Shown: positions 48,461 to 60,148, numbered from the stretch's first letter. The stretch: DNA of 64,000 nucleotides from Histoplasma ohiense (GCA_017607445.1 JAEVHH010000004.1:6262001-6326000), one strand, 5' to 3'. Translations and numbers: made by a program. The notes: generated from the sequence alone by a model not told the origin.

Positions 48461-48535
48461 ACGTGAGGTCACATGAGGTCACGTTACAGCGTTTTTTGCA
48501 CGGAAAAGTTGGTTTTTCTATAATATAAAGAGAGA
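48461..48535 (-). promoter_or_regulatory. Helitron 5' terminal region
   Basis: The 5' end in Helitron sense starts at 48535 with TCTCTTTATATTATAG. A palindrome, acgtga...tcacgt (48461-48484), encloses two direct gaggtcac copies. Like the 3' end, it keeps CpG sites. Rep binding here is inferred. Confidence 0.6.
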
Positions 48536-48676
48536 TATAAAGTGACTGACTATCAAAAATAAGAACATGATCTGAGACTGACTATGATTTTGACTGAGGT
48601 TTGGTCCTGTTCTGATGATTATATAATACATATCTTAGATATCAATCTGATGATATGATTGGTGGAGATATCACCT

Positions 48677-49320
48677 CTATCTAGTGCTGTCAACCAATTT
48701 ACCTCTGTCAATCTATCTACTGCTGCTAAGCTATCGCTGCCAACCTATCTATCGCTGCCAACCTATCTATCGCTGCCAATTTATCTACCACTGCCAATCT
48801 ATCTATTGCTGCTAATCTATCGCTGCTGTCAATCTATCTATCGCTGCTAATCTATCTATCGCTGCTAATCTATCGCCGCTGCCAATCTATCCCTCACTGC
48901 TAAGCTATCCCTCGCTGCTAAGCTATCCCTCACTACTAAGCTATCTATCACTGCTAATCTATCGCTGCCAACCTATCTATCACTGCCAATCTATCTATCG
49001 CTGCTAATCTATCGCTGCTAATCTATCGCTGCTAATCTATCGCTGCTGCCAATCTATCTATCGCTGCTAATCTATCGCCGCTGCCAATCTATCCCTCGCT
49101 GCTAAGCTATCCCTCGCTGCTAAGCTATCCCTCGCTGCTAAGCTATCCCTCACTGCTAAGCTATCCCTCGCTGCTAATCTATCGCTGCCAACCTATCTAT
49201 CACTGCCAATCTATCTATCGCTGCTAATCTATCGCTGCTAATCTATCGCTGCTAATCTATCGCTGCTAATCTATCGCTGCCAACCTATCTACCGCGGCGA
49301 ATCTATCTATCACTATCATT
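48677..49320 (+). repeat. CTATCGCTG minisatellite in hAT-N1
   Basis: About 640 bp of short tandem units, mainly 14-mers (ctatcgctgctaat, ctatcgctgccaac) mixed with 18-mers (ctatccctcgctgctaag). The units are interspersed in higher-order blocks and stay rich in CpG. The same array is at 63100-64000 inside another hAT copy. The peptide frame across it is meaningless. Confidence 0.93.
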
Positions 49321-49431
49321 ACTAGTTCAAAATAGAACTAGAGCATAAATACACTAAACTTCTTTTGATAGGTAATGATTTTTGGTAACGCTCATAGCAT
49401 TATATCATCTATATAGGGTAAATCATGGTCC

Positions 49432-49466
49432 CATTTGGTCTCATTTTAACAAAATGGGACCAAATG
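49432..49466. repeat. subterminal hairpin of hAT-N1
   Basis: A near-perfect inverted repeat, catttggtctcatttt and aaaatgggaccaaatg, with a 3-nt loop (aac). It carries the GGGACCA motif that recurs at all hAT ends here. Probably a transposase-binding subterminal repeat; this role is inferred. Confidence 0.6.
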
Positions 49467-49640
49467 CGACCAGAATCAGTAATTTATAAGAAGAACATGA
49501 CCTGAGACTAGATTTATAATATAAACAGTGTAAAGTGACTAATTTAATAAACACTATATGAGACCAGAACTAAGAAATTTGATAATGAGACTGAAGAAAT
49601 ATTTAGTCCCAGTTCCATACATGGTCACACAGTCAGTCTA

Positions 49641-49747
49641 GAGATGATAAGTGTGAATCTATTGACTGCAGACAGCAGCACTCTCAATCTCTGAATCTTG
49701 ATCTTTAGATACTGTCAGATTTCAGATTCTCTTTCATATATGATCAG
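49641..49747. other. host flank of hAT-N1, unassigned
   Basis: It starts with the second copy of gagatgat, then about 100 bp with no match elsewhere in the window. It continues the host sequence of 41187-41725 and ends where the truncated LINE-3 begins. Confidence 0.5.
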
Positions 49748-51049
49748 GAAATTGAAGCCTCTATTTCTCCATCATAAGTGAGATTTGATAAAATTTGTAT
49801 GAATTATGCTCTCAGAACTATGAAGCTATATTCATATCATTCTATTAGAAAGAGAGTTTCAAGTTCTTTTTCAAATGAGTCAAATGGATTAGAATTAGAT
49901 TGAGAACTTTATCTTGATTGAAATGAAACTGATTTATCTGAAAATTCAAGTTCTTTACAAAGAAGAAGAATACCATCTCAGTTATTTAGAATTTACTCAA
50001 TGATTAAGAACTGTTTCTCTAGTTTAAATGTAGAGAGAGTAGCTATTGAAAATCTCTCTTCTTGAAAGAAAAGTCTTGATAATCTTGTTGATTTAAACAT
50101 TAGTCAACTTTCAAAAGAAGATCAGACTCAAGAACATTTAAAGATTTTGAAACAAATGAAAAATAAAGCAATTCTTATATACACTGATGGCTCAAAATGT
50201 GAGAAAACAGGCAATCTTGGAGCTGGAATAGCATATTCAGAAAATGATAAAAACTATATTCTTGATTTTTGACAAATTGGAAAAGAGTCAGAAGTTTTTA
50301 ATGCTGAATTATTTGCAATTTCAAGAACTTTCAAGTTGATTGAAATGAAGTTTGAATAATGAAAAAGATTTGAGTATATTTGAATATTCTCTGATAGTCA
50401 AACAGAGTTTAAAAGACTTCAAAGTAATAAAATCAGCAGTGAACAGTCAATGCTAGAGCTGATTTTGAAAAGTCTTCAAAATATTCAAAGAAAAATCTCA
50501 CTCAATTGTTCTATTCATCTTCACTGGGTGCCTGCTCACATGAGTATATATGGCAATGAAATGGCTGATAAAGCTGCAAAAAGAGCCACCAAGTTAGAAG
50601 TCTGCTGTCAAAGAATTGTAACATGATCTTTTATTAAAAGAAGAGTAAGAGAATTATGTTTACAAAAGTGACAAGATGTCTGATTCATGCAAAGAAAAAG
50701 TGTGCATTATTTCAGATTTGAAACTAAGCCAAAGTGGAAGACTTGCTCAATAAAGTGTAAGAAGAAACTTTTTGCTGCAATAATGCAGCTAAAGCTTGAG
50801 CATGATTACTTCAAATCATATTTAACAAAGTTTAGAGATGATTTAAGTAGTCTATATTTAGATTGTCAGTTATATGAAAATCCAGAGCATCTTCTGTTAC
50901 TTTGTGCAAAGTATTCAGAATTGAGATTGAAACTGAGAAAGAAGTTTGAATTGAAACAATTAAATTTGAATCTATTATTCAATACAGAAACTGGAAACAA
51001 GTTTTTAATTGAATATTTGAAAGAATCAAATGTTGATACAAGAGTTTGA
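49748..51049 (+). pseudogene. LINE-3 ORF2 fragment, RNase H and C-terminus
   Basis: Encodes the end of ORF2: IYTDGSKCE (about 50176), HWVPAHMSIYGNEMADKAAK (about 50522-50580, Gly changed to Ser), and the C-terminal CQLYENPEHLLLLC motif, whose first knuckle Cys is changed (LYLDC). Where LINE-1 has TGG this copy has TGA about nine times and no TAG. Other stops are TAA from CAA and from similar codons (atcataagtg near 49782; gaataatga near 50354). It ends at TGA 51047-51049, as LINE-1 does. Confidence 0.88.
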
Positions 51050-51515
51050 ATGAATTGTCTGTTAAAAATATTGAGATCAGATTTTCAATTTGATTTATTT
51101 TGATTTTTCTTTTAGTCTTTCTTTTCATCTTGCTTTGAAGTCTCTCTTAAGTTGTTTATGATCAGTTTTAATTTGTTTTGAAAAGTTTGGTTTGTGTTTT
51201 ATTGATGTTATAGTTGTTGTCAGTGGTTTTTCTTTTCCTTGTTATAATAAAGCTGTCTTTTACAATGTTTATTTCTTTTATTTTCAAACTAAGTTGTGTT
51301 GGCTTGCTGACATTCTTTTGATTTTGATTTCTTTAATTGAATAGTTTGAATAGTTGTTTGATTCTGGGCTGGAATTCTGATAATGCATGTTTTAAATTGT
51401 CTTTGTATATTAAATTATTCTTGAGTTGAAAAATTCTGAAGTGTTTCAGGTAGATGTCATAGTCACTGACTGCATGCATCTATAATTGAAGAAGAATAAT
51501 AATAATAATAATAAT
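49748..51515 (+). mobile_element. LINE-3, 5'-truncated LINE
   Basis: The 3' quarter of the LINE, starting at a point equal to about 33489 in LINE-2 (late ORF2) and ending in (AAT)n at about 51515. No flanking duplication is visible: the left flank is non-LINE unknown sequence and the right is Gypsy-A integrase (A4). Truncated 5' ends are normal for LINEs, but the missing duplication suggests a later deletion or recombination on the left. Confidence 0.9.
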
Positions 51516-53072
51516 TCTCTCAGTAGCTTCATCAGTCTCTGAGTGATATGCTATTGATAACTTTCATTCAATTCTTAGTAATTGATATATACAGACTCAT
51601 AGTGCACTGACAAATTGACTGTCTCTATCTGATACAATGAATGAAGGCAGACTGTGTATATAATAGAATGGGCTTCTGATGAAGACATGTACAACTACTT
51701 CAGTGTTCATCTTGTCACAGAGCTGTAGTATTACACTCTTGCTGAGTCAGTCAACAATGACTAGAATGTTCATAGAATCTCCACTTTCAGACAAAAAAAC
51801 TGCAAAATTGATAGCTATATTATAGCAAGCTTAATCAGAGACAGATAGAGACTTCAGCATCTCTTTTCAGCATTCATATCATACTGTCACTGAGCTGCAG
51901 TGATCACAGTTGTGTACAAATCAGTGTATGTCTTTCAATATATCTGATCAGTAGAATTCTTGAGTGATAATGTTGTACATGATTTTGCATTCTGAGTGTC
52001 TGATCATCAATGAGTCATGAATTTCTTGCATGATCTGTGTTTGTAGAGATTCTGAATTGAAGATTCATCATCTATCTTGAAAGTGTAAGCAGTTGTCATT
52101 GTCAATTGAATATGCTGAGATATCTGTTCTTGAGTATACATCTGTGGGGAATTGAGATGCTTTACTTTGTATGACTTCAGCAGCTTATTGTCAGAATTCA
52201 TCTGCTTCTGTCACTAGTCTTCATTGTTCTTTAAATGAGGATTCTTGAGCTTGAAACTCATTGATATATATGCAGAGTTCATCTGATTGTATAGAACTTT
52301 CTATAATTGTGAGGTTGATTAACTGATACTCTCAGTGTTTCCATCTGTCATTCAAGTCATCAGATGGCATATCTTGTTCTCAGTGAGACAGAGTATTCAC
52401 AAAAATGTTCTCTACTTCAGATCAATAATGAATTGTGAATGAAAAACAGCTAAGAAACAATGATCAATGCATATATCTTTCAGTGAGCTTACAAGTGATT
52501 GTGAAGTACTTCAAGTTCTTATGATCAATAACAATCTCAAACTTCTCAACACTTATAAGTTCAGACTCTTATTCTTCAAAGTATTGTATAATTGCTAGAA
52601 ACTTCTTGTTGTAGATCTTGTAGTTGCATTCAGCAGATGACATCTTTTTCAAGATGAAGACACAAGATTGTAGAACATCTTTGTTATTATATTGTATTAG
52701 TACTTCATCTACTACATAACTCAAGATGTCTGTTTCAAGAATTGTATGCTTATCTGAATCAAATGATTGCAGCATCAGAGTGTTTGTGAATACACACTTC
52801 AGCTTTTTGAATACTGCATCTGCTTTGTCAGTCCATTGAAATATAGCATCTTTCTAGATCAGATTCATCAGTGGTCATACAATATCAGAGAAGTCTTTGA
52901 TGAATCTTCAGTAGAAGTTGACAAATTCTAGAAAGCTTCTAGTCTCTTTTACTGAGACTGATATCTCTCAATTGAGAATTGCTTCCACCTTCTTAGAATT
53001 CATACATACATCTTTTTCAGCTTTGATGATGAATTCTAGATAGATCATAGACTTGATCTCAAAGTCATATTT

Positions 53073-53465
53073 GCCCCGATGGCCGAATGGGTAATGCGGC
53101 CACCAGGTAGCGCCTTGGTGTGGGGACCCAAGGTTCATGGGTTCGAAACCCACAGGGGACAACATTACATTCAGAGTCAACTTCTCAGCTTCTAAAATAA
53201 TGAGATGTGAACTTGCCAAGTAGATATCTTCAGATGAATCTACTATCTGATTTAGCTTATTGTTTCTGAGCTGGAAATCTGTATTGCATGTATCAAATTC
53301 TGTCTTTCATCAATTTTCCTATGTTCTTGTTATATTCTTGGCATTGTTCAACACTAAGCATTCCTCCGGTATAACCAACTCTTGTCTGTATTTAACATCA
53401 CACAAGGACTCGTCATAAGCGCTGCTTGCATATGAGTATAACAGAAGAATAATAATAATAATAAT
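53073..53465 (+). mobile_element. tRNA-derived SINE with LINE-like 3' end
   Basis: A 393-bp short retroelement with 13-bp target duplication caaagtcatattt (53060-53072 and 53466-53478), inserted in A4 pol. Its first 88 bp are tRNA-like: an A box tggccgaatgg (53080-53090), a B box ggttcgaaacc (53140-53150) and an acceptor-like 3' end ggggac. The 3' half (about 53261-53300 and 53415-53465) is similar to the LINE 3' UTR (35069-35107 and 35165-35214), and both end in gaagaataat repeats. The head keeps CpG sites, so insertion is recent. Confidence 0.9.
53080..53150 (+). promoter_or_regulatory. RNA polymerase III internal promoter of the SINE
   Basis: The A box tggccgaatgg and B box ggttcgaaacc are about 60 bp apart, as in tRNA genes. 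The D-arm is of the kind seen in Leu/Ser tRNAs, but the anticodon arm does not fold with a 7-nt loop, so this is a promoter head and not a working tRNA. Confidence 0.75.
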
Positions 53466-54981
53466 CAAAGTCATATTTATCAATATTCACTTACAGTTCA
53501 GCTTTTTATAGATGGTTCAGCACTTGTTGTACATGCTTGCAGTGCTCAGTGAGCAGTTCATCAATGAAGATCAGAATATCATTCATATAAACTGAGATGA
53601 TCTCATTGAGTAGATCTTATAGAGCTCAGTTAATGTATTTCTGAAACATACTCAAAGCATTCACTAATTCAAAGAGAGTCACTGTTCATTCATATAATTT
53701 ATAATGTGTATAAAAAGCAGTTAGTCATTTATCATCTTCATTAATTCTTATCTTATAGAAGGCTGCAGAGATATCAAGCTTCATAAATCATTTTGCTTTT
53801 TCTATTTATTCAAATATTTTGTTAATGAATGAGAGAGAGTATCAGTTCTTTCATGTAATCTTATTGAGTTCTCAGTAGTCAACACAGAATCATAAGCCTT
53901 CTTCTGATTTCTTCACAAACAGTATAAATACCGCAGCAGATGAGTTGCTAATATGAATGAAGTCTTTGTTCACTAATCTATTGAGTGTTTTTTATAGAAT
54001 AAGAAGCTTGTCATATAATATGCTGTAGAGAGAATCTCAGAGTGATTTTGAGTTCTTATCATTCTTCTTGATAAATTTGATTGTATGATCTATACTGAGT
54101 TCTCAGTGAGAAGGAAGCTTTTCAGCTTCTTTCTCATTGAACACATCTGCAAAGTCTTTGTATAATTCAGATAGTTTCTTGTATGATTTCTTGAAGTCTT
54201 TGAGTTCTAGCTTTTCTAACACTTTTTTGATATTCATCATACTAGCAGCAAACACTTGAACATTCTTCTTCTCATGTGTTTGATGGGTTAGTAGTTTGTA
54301 TACTTTCACTGATATCTGAGTGAGATCAGTGGTTCTATCAACATCCTTCTTGTAAACACAGTCATCTTCTGAGAAAATAAGACAGTGATTATACATATTC
54401 AACAAGGTTTCAAATTCTGTGAGTTATGATATACTGAGCATTAGATTGTACTCAAGATCTTGTATTTTGTATACATATACATTCTTTTTCTCATGTTCTT
54501 CTACATTGACATTAAATCTTACTATATTGTAGGAGATGAATCCTCTGAAGCTGTCAAATTCACTGAGTTTATGTGATTTGAGAAAGAGAATATGCTGAAG
54601 CTTATGCTTCTTGATCAGCTGAGTGTCTATAAGAGTGTAGTGAAGGAAATCACTGTCTATCATTGCTTATACATTGACTAAACTATTTACAATGACAGAG
54701 ATTATGATTGCATCTGCTTGTATTTTCTGCTCAAATCTTCAGCTAGCTTTCTGCTTTTTGAGCTTTTATCTATATTTTAGAATGAGGGCTCTTCTTTTCT
54801 CTGTTCTTACTTGTCTGCAGACAATGCAGCATTCACACATATGAGAGGTTTACTCAGAGCAATTGTATTTGAATATTGATTTACAAAGTACTCTGACTTG
54901 TCACAGTATATACAGACTTCTCTGATGATTTGATCAGCAGCATTCTTTTCTGAGATATTAGAAATCCTCAGACAACTTGTG

Positions 54982-55515
54982 TGTAACGGGTGTACTTCGA
55001 TTAACGATTTGATACTATTCTAATTACAGATTACAAATTGATTAAGGAAAGAAAGAGAAAAGAAATCAGAAGAAAAGGTTGTACAAAGAGGGTTCTTATA
55101 GAGAAAAATTCAAGATGAAAGAATATCAGAAGCCACTCCACAGTGGAGCACAGAGTGGAAGAACATTAAGAGGTATGTGTAAGAATTGTTAGAAACTACA
55201 CAAGTATGAAGTGTGGAATGGGGGAATCATTGAGAGCTACACAGAAGAATTGTTAGAGACTACACAAGTATAGAACACAGAGTGAAAGAATGTTAGAAGC
55301 TACATAAAAGAATCATTAGAAACTACATAAGTGTGAAGCATGGAGTGAAAGAATGTTAAGAGCTACACAGAAGAATTGTTAGAAACTACATTAGTACAGA
55401 GCACAGAGTGAAAGAACATTGAGAATTATGCAAGATCACAATGATCAGAAATGAGTGAATGCAGAAGAGAAGTTGATTGTGTAAGTTAATTATTAATGAG
55501 TGCTAATTCATCACA
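54982..55515 (-). repeat. 3' LTR of Gypsy-A A3
   Basis: A 534-bp LTR; in element sense TGTGATGAATTAG to ACACCCGTTACA. It is preceded on the element side by the polypurine tract at 55516-55530. It keeps the CpG in CCCGTTACA that other copies have lost as TGTTACA or CATTACA. Confidence 0.92.
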
Positions 55516-58500
55516 TTATCCCCTTCTATCAGAGTGAGTGAGAATTTGTAGATGTTGAGGGCAGCAGTGTCCTCCAAGATGAATGTGGATTCTCAGATCA
55601 GATGATTGTATTCTATTCATTTGATGAGATATTCACAGTGATGGTGGTTGATTCTATTGTCAAGAATTGCTTTGATTTCTCACTTGAGTTCATTGTCTTC
55701 TTCTATGATTACAGATGGCTGTCAATTGAAGATTCTCTGTGAGAGAAATGAATTCTTGGCTGTGGGTTGGAGCAGGTTCATATAAAAGATGTTGTGGATG
55801 CCAGATGAGGTGTCAAGTTGATAATCATATATATCTAACACTTTCTTCACCATATACTTGATGTGATGATAATCTAGTGTATGTGAGGGGTGGTCTGTTC
55901 TTATGTTCTTGAGATTCAGTCAGACTTTGTCTTCTACATAATATTGAGTTGCAGAACTTCTTCTGATGTTCATTTGATTCTTATAATCTTACTAAGTGTT
56001 GATCATTGAAGCTTCTGCTCATTTGCAGACTTTCTTCAGCTTGCTCACAATGTTCTCTGTCATCTGTATGAAGCTGTGGATGTATGTGATTTCTCAGAGA
56101 GTCTCAGAGAAGTCTAGAACCTCTAAGTTGTATCTATATAGAAGAAAGAATGAGTTTACATCTATTGTAGCAGAATCTCAACTGTTAATCACAATCTCAG
56201 CATATGGCAGCAGAGTGCTTCAGTTGTTTTGTACATAATTGCAGAACTTATGAAGAATGTTCTTTATCATTTGTATCATTCTCTCAGTAGCTCCATCAGT
56301 CTCTGAGTGATATGCTGTTGATAACTTTCATTCAATTCTTAATAATTGGCATACACAGACTCAGAGTGTGCTGACAAATTGACTGTCTCTATCTGACACA
56401 ATGAATGAAGACAGATCATGTATATGATAGAATGAGCTTCTGACAAAGACATCTGCAACTACTTCAGCATTCATCTTGTCACAGAGCTGTAGTATTACAT
56501 CCTTACTGAGTCAGTCAACAATGACTAGAATGTTTGTAGAACCTCTGTTTTTGAGTAAGAAAACTGCAAAATCAATAGCTATATCATGTCAAGTTCAGTT
56601 GAAGATAGATAGAGACTTCAGCATCTCTTTTCAGTGTTCACATTATACTGTCACTGAGCCACAGCAATCACAGTTGTGTACAAACTGGCATATGTCTTTC
56701 AACATATCTGATCAGTAGAATTCTTGAGCAATGATGTTGTACATGATTTCATGTTCTGAGTGTCTGATCATTGATGAGTCATGAATTTCTTGCATGATCT
56801 GTGTTTATAGAAGTTCTGAATCAGGGACTCATCATCTATCTTGAAAGTGTAAGCAGTTGTCATCATCAATCAAACATGCTGAGATATCCATTCTTGAATA
56901 TACATCTGTGAGGAATTGAGATGCTCTGTTTTGTATGACTTCAGTAACTTGTTGTCAGAATTCATCTGCTTCTGCTGCTAGCTTTCATTGTTCTTCAAGT
57001 GAGAGTTCTTGAGCTTGTAACTGATTGACATATACACAGAGTTCATCTGATTGTGTAGAACTTCTTATGATCACAGAGTTGATTAATCAATACTCTTGAT
57101 ATTTCCATCTATCATCCAAGTCATCAGATGGCATATCTTGTTCTCAGTGGGACAGAACATTCACAAAAATGTTCTCTACTTCAGATCAATAACAAATTGT
57201 GAATGAAAAACAGCTAAGTAACAATGATCAATGCATATATCTCTTGATGAACTTACAAGTGATTGTGAAGTACTCTAGATTTTTATGATTGATAATAATC
57301 TTGAATCTCTTGACACTCATAAGTTCAGATTCCCATTCTTCAAAATATTGTATAATCACTAGAAGCTTCTTGTTGTAGATCTCATAGTTGCATTCAGTGA
57401 GTGACATCTTTTTCAAGATGAAGGCATAAGATTATAGAACATTTTCATTGTCATATTGCATCAGTGTCTCATCTACTATATAATCTGAGATGTCTGTTTC
57501 AAAAATTGTATGCTTATCTGAATTGAATGATTGCAGCATCAGAGTGTTTATGAACATACACTTCAGCTTTTTGAATGCTGTGTCTGTTTCATCAGTTCAT
57601 TGAAATATAGTGTCTTTCTGGGTCAGATCTGTCAGTGATTGTATGATATCAGAGAAGTTCTTGATAAATCTTTGATAGAAGTTGACAAACTCTAGAAAGT
57701 TTCTAGTCTCTTTTACTGAGACTGATGTCTTTCAGTTGAGAATTGCTTTCATCTTCTTAGAATCCATGCATACATCTTTTTCAGCTTTGATGATGAATTC
57801 TAGATAGATTATAGACTTGATCTTGAAGTTGCATTTGTCAATGTCCACTTGCAGTTCAGCTTTTTGTAGATGGTCAAGCACTTGTTGTATGTGCTTACAG
57901 TTCTCAGTAAGTGATTCATCAGTGAAGATCAAGATATCATTCATATACACTGAGGTGATCTCATCAAGCAGATCTCATAGAGCTCAGTTAATGTATTTCT
58001 GAAATATACTCAGAGCATTCACTAATTCAAAGAGAGTCACTGTCCATTTGTATAATCTGTAACATGTATGAAAAGTGGTTAGTCATTTGTCACCTTCATT
58101 AATCCTTATCTTATAGAAGGCTGTAGAGATGTCAAGCTTTATAAATCATTTTGCTTTTTCTATTCATTCAAGTATTTTGTTGATGAGTGAAAGAGAGTAT
58201 TGATTCTTTCATGTAATCTTGTTGAGTTCTTGATAGTCAACACAGAATCATAAGTCTTCTTCTGATTTCTTTGCAAACAATACAGATGCTGTGGTGGATG
58301 AGTTGCTAATATGAATGAAGTCTTTGTTCAGTAATCTGTTGAGCATTTTTCATAGAATGAGAAGTTTGTTGTGTGATATGCTGTAGAGAGAATCTCAGAG
58401 TGATTGCAGATTCTTACTGTCTTTCTTGATGAGCTCAATCATATGATCTATACCAGGTTCTCAGTGAGAGAGAAGCTTTTTAGCTTCTTTCTCATCAAAC

Positions 58501-59113
58501 ACATCTGCAAAGTCTTCATACAATTCAGATAGTTTCTTGCATGATTTCTTGAAATCTTTGAGTTCTAACTTTTCTAATGTTTTTTTGATATCTGCTATGC
58601 TAGCAGTGAACACTTGGACATTCTTCTTCTCATATGTTTGATGAATTAGTAGTTTGTACACTTCCACTGATATCTGAGTGAGATCAGTGATTCTATCAAC
58701 ATTCTTCTCATAAACATGATTGTCTTCTGGGAAAATAAGACAGCAGTTGTGTGCATTCAACAAGGTTTCAAATTCTGTGAGCTATGATAGACTGAGCATT
58801 AGATCATACTCAAGGTCTTGTATTTTGTATATATATACATTCTTTTTCTTGTGTCCTTCTACATTGACATTAAATCTTATCATGTTGTAGAAGGTGGATC
58901 CTCTGAGGCTGTCAAATTCACTGAGCTTACACAGTTTGAGAAAGAGAATACACTGAAGCTTATGCTTCTCAATCAGCTGAATGTCTATAAGAGTGTAATG
59001 AAGGAAACCACTGTCTATCATTGCTTGTACATTGACTAGGCTATTTACAATGACAGAGATCATGATTGCATTCACTTGCATCTTCTGCTCAAATCTTCAG
59101 CTAGCTTTCTGCT
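55503..59113 (-). pseudogene. Gypsy-A pol (A3): protease to chromodomain, degenerate
   Basis: The pol frame ends at TAG 55503-55505 inside the 3' LTR, exactly as in A1. From the Met at 59081 it is 1193 codons with no net indel. Protease reads MIDSGFLHYTLID (near 59020), keeping the DSG that A1 lost. The RT box is YMNDILIF (about 57925-57948). RNase H, integrase with the zinc finger, and the chromodomain region (about 55545-55690) follow. Stops are again mostly TGA. Confidence 0.85.
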
Positions 59114-59134
59114 CTTTGAGCTCTTGTTCATGTT

Positions 59135-60148
59135 TTAGAGTGAGAGCTTGTCTTTTCTCTGTTCTTGCCTATCCACAGACAACACAGTGTTTATGCATGT
59201 GAGGGGTTTACTCAGAGTGATTGTATTCAGACATTGATTTGTGAAGTGCTCTGACTTGTCACAGCATATACAGACTTCTCTGACAATTCAGTCAGTGATG
59301 TTCTTTTCTGAGACATTGAGAATTCTCAGATGACTTGTGTTTACATGTGGGATTCAGTTCATTGATTCTGATTCAGAGGTGGGGGGTGCTGCAGAGTGAT
59401 TTGAAATGTATATATTTATTCAGTGGAATTCTCTGCAATTTTGAAGTGTGTGGAACTGAGACAGATTGTTGTTCAACAGACAAAGATCAGCACAGAATTC
59501 ACTGTATATTGAGAGCTTTGAATGCTCTATACTTCAGTTATGCAACTGAAAGTTCAAGTTCTTGAACAGTATGTTAATCTTGACAGCATTGTCTCAGTCT
59601 TACTCATCTGCTTCTAGAAGCTTGCAATTGAATTCAGAAAGATAAGTGATCAACATAACATTCATCTAATGAGTTTGATTAAATCAGTCTAATGTCTTGG
59701 CTTGAAGTGTAGAATTGAGGAAGAGAGAGTTGAGTTGTTGAAAGACTAGCTCTGATATATGCTGATAGTTCTGACAATAACTCATTCAGAATTGGAATTT
59801 TGCTAACATGTTGCCATTCAATCTGCTATGGATATACCACACTTGATTGAATAGTGAGTCTATTGCTCATTCATCAATGTTCAATTTGACATTCACTTTT
59901 GATTTCCACACAAAATAGAGTGCTAGATCTCTCTCATATTTGTTGAGGATTGAAAGCTTCTCTCTCAGAGGCTTTTCATGAGATGTAGATGTAGAAGAAA
60001 CAGTGAATGTGAAAGTGCTCATCTCAGCAAGTCATCATTGCAATTCAGTCATCTGTAGTGCCTGCTGCTGGAGGATACTTCATAGATCTAAGTTGTCATC
60101 CACCATGTTCAGATGTGGCAGATGTTCATAGAATTGTTTGTAGTTCAT
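59135..60148 (-). pseudogene. Gypsy-A gag (A3), degenerate
   Basis: 338 codons including the TAA at 59135-59137, the same length as A1 gag. It starts at the ATG at 60148 (MNY.QFYEH as in A1). It has a gag capsid core and a CCHC knuckle (C-x2-C...H...C near 59225-59270). Pol overlaps in the -1 frame. Confidence 0.8.

Larger units (their letters stand above)
41892..48535 (-). mobile_element. Helitron, 6644 bp, borders fixed by empty sites
   Basis: A minus-strand Helitron inserted between A (41891) and T (48536) of hAT-N1. In its own sense it begins TCTCTTTATATTATAG and ends GCAGCTTG, so the 5' TC is canonical and the 3' CTTG is a variant of the usual CTRR. The copies hAT-N2 (62958/62959) and hAT-1 (about 40991) show the uninterrupted site ttca/tg. 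It encodes a degenerate Rep-helicase and, convergent to it, a two-exon zinc-motif cargo gene. Confidence 0.94.
41726..49640 (-). mobile_element. non-autonomous hAT (hAT-N1) carrying a minisatellite and a Helitron
   Basis: Ends TAGACTGGCTGG (41726) and CAGTCAGTCTA (49640) with a perfect 8-bp target duplication gagatgat (41718-41725, 49641-49648), the hAT hallmark. Without the Helitron it is 1271 bp and has no transposase. Its left end equals the right end of hAT-1, and the reverse, so it is related to hAT-1 in opposite orientation. The interior is a CTATCGCTG-type minisatellite. It is presumably moved by a hAT-1-like transposase. Confidence 0.92.
51516..54981 (-). mobile_element. Gypsy-A copy A4, pol portion
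   Basis: The downstream part of a minus-strand Gypsy-A; the upstream part is at 61055-62690. It holds protease, RT, RNase H and part of integrase and is cut at 51515 by LINE-3, so chromodomain and 3' LTR are missing. It is interrupted at 53073-53465 by a SINE. A3 inserted at 54981/61055. Confidence 0.88.
51516..54981 (-). pseudogene. Gypsy-A pol (A4), degenerate, split by a SINE
   Basis: The frame includes the protease region (MIDSDFLHYTLIDTQ near 54620), the linker (54405-54103), the RT core with YMNDILIF near 53580, RNase H (52775-52569) and the integrase zinc finger (H...H...C-x2-C near 51880-52040). The RT box again has Asn for the first catalytic Asp. More stop types occur than in A1, including TAG and TAA (for example near 52205 and 52860), so it looks older. 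Confidence 0.8.

Noticed and set aside
48659..48850. 63-residue repetitive protein (LSLPTYLSLP)
   Set aside because: It is only the translation of the minisatellite.
48677..49320. CRISPR-like array
   Set aside because: Units are contiguous 14-18-mers with no unique spacers, and the context is eukaryotic.
53073..53162. A functional tRNA gene
   Set aside because: A and B boxes are good, but the acceptor stem and anticodon loop do not fold properly, and the segment is the head of a 393-bp unit with its own target duplication and AAT tail, that is, a SINE.
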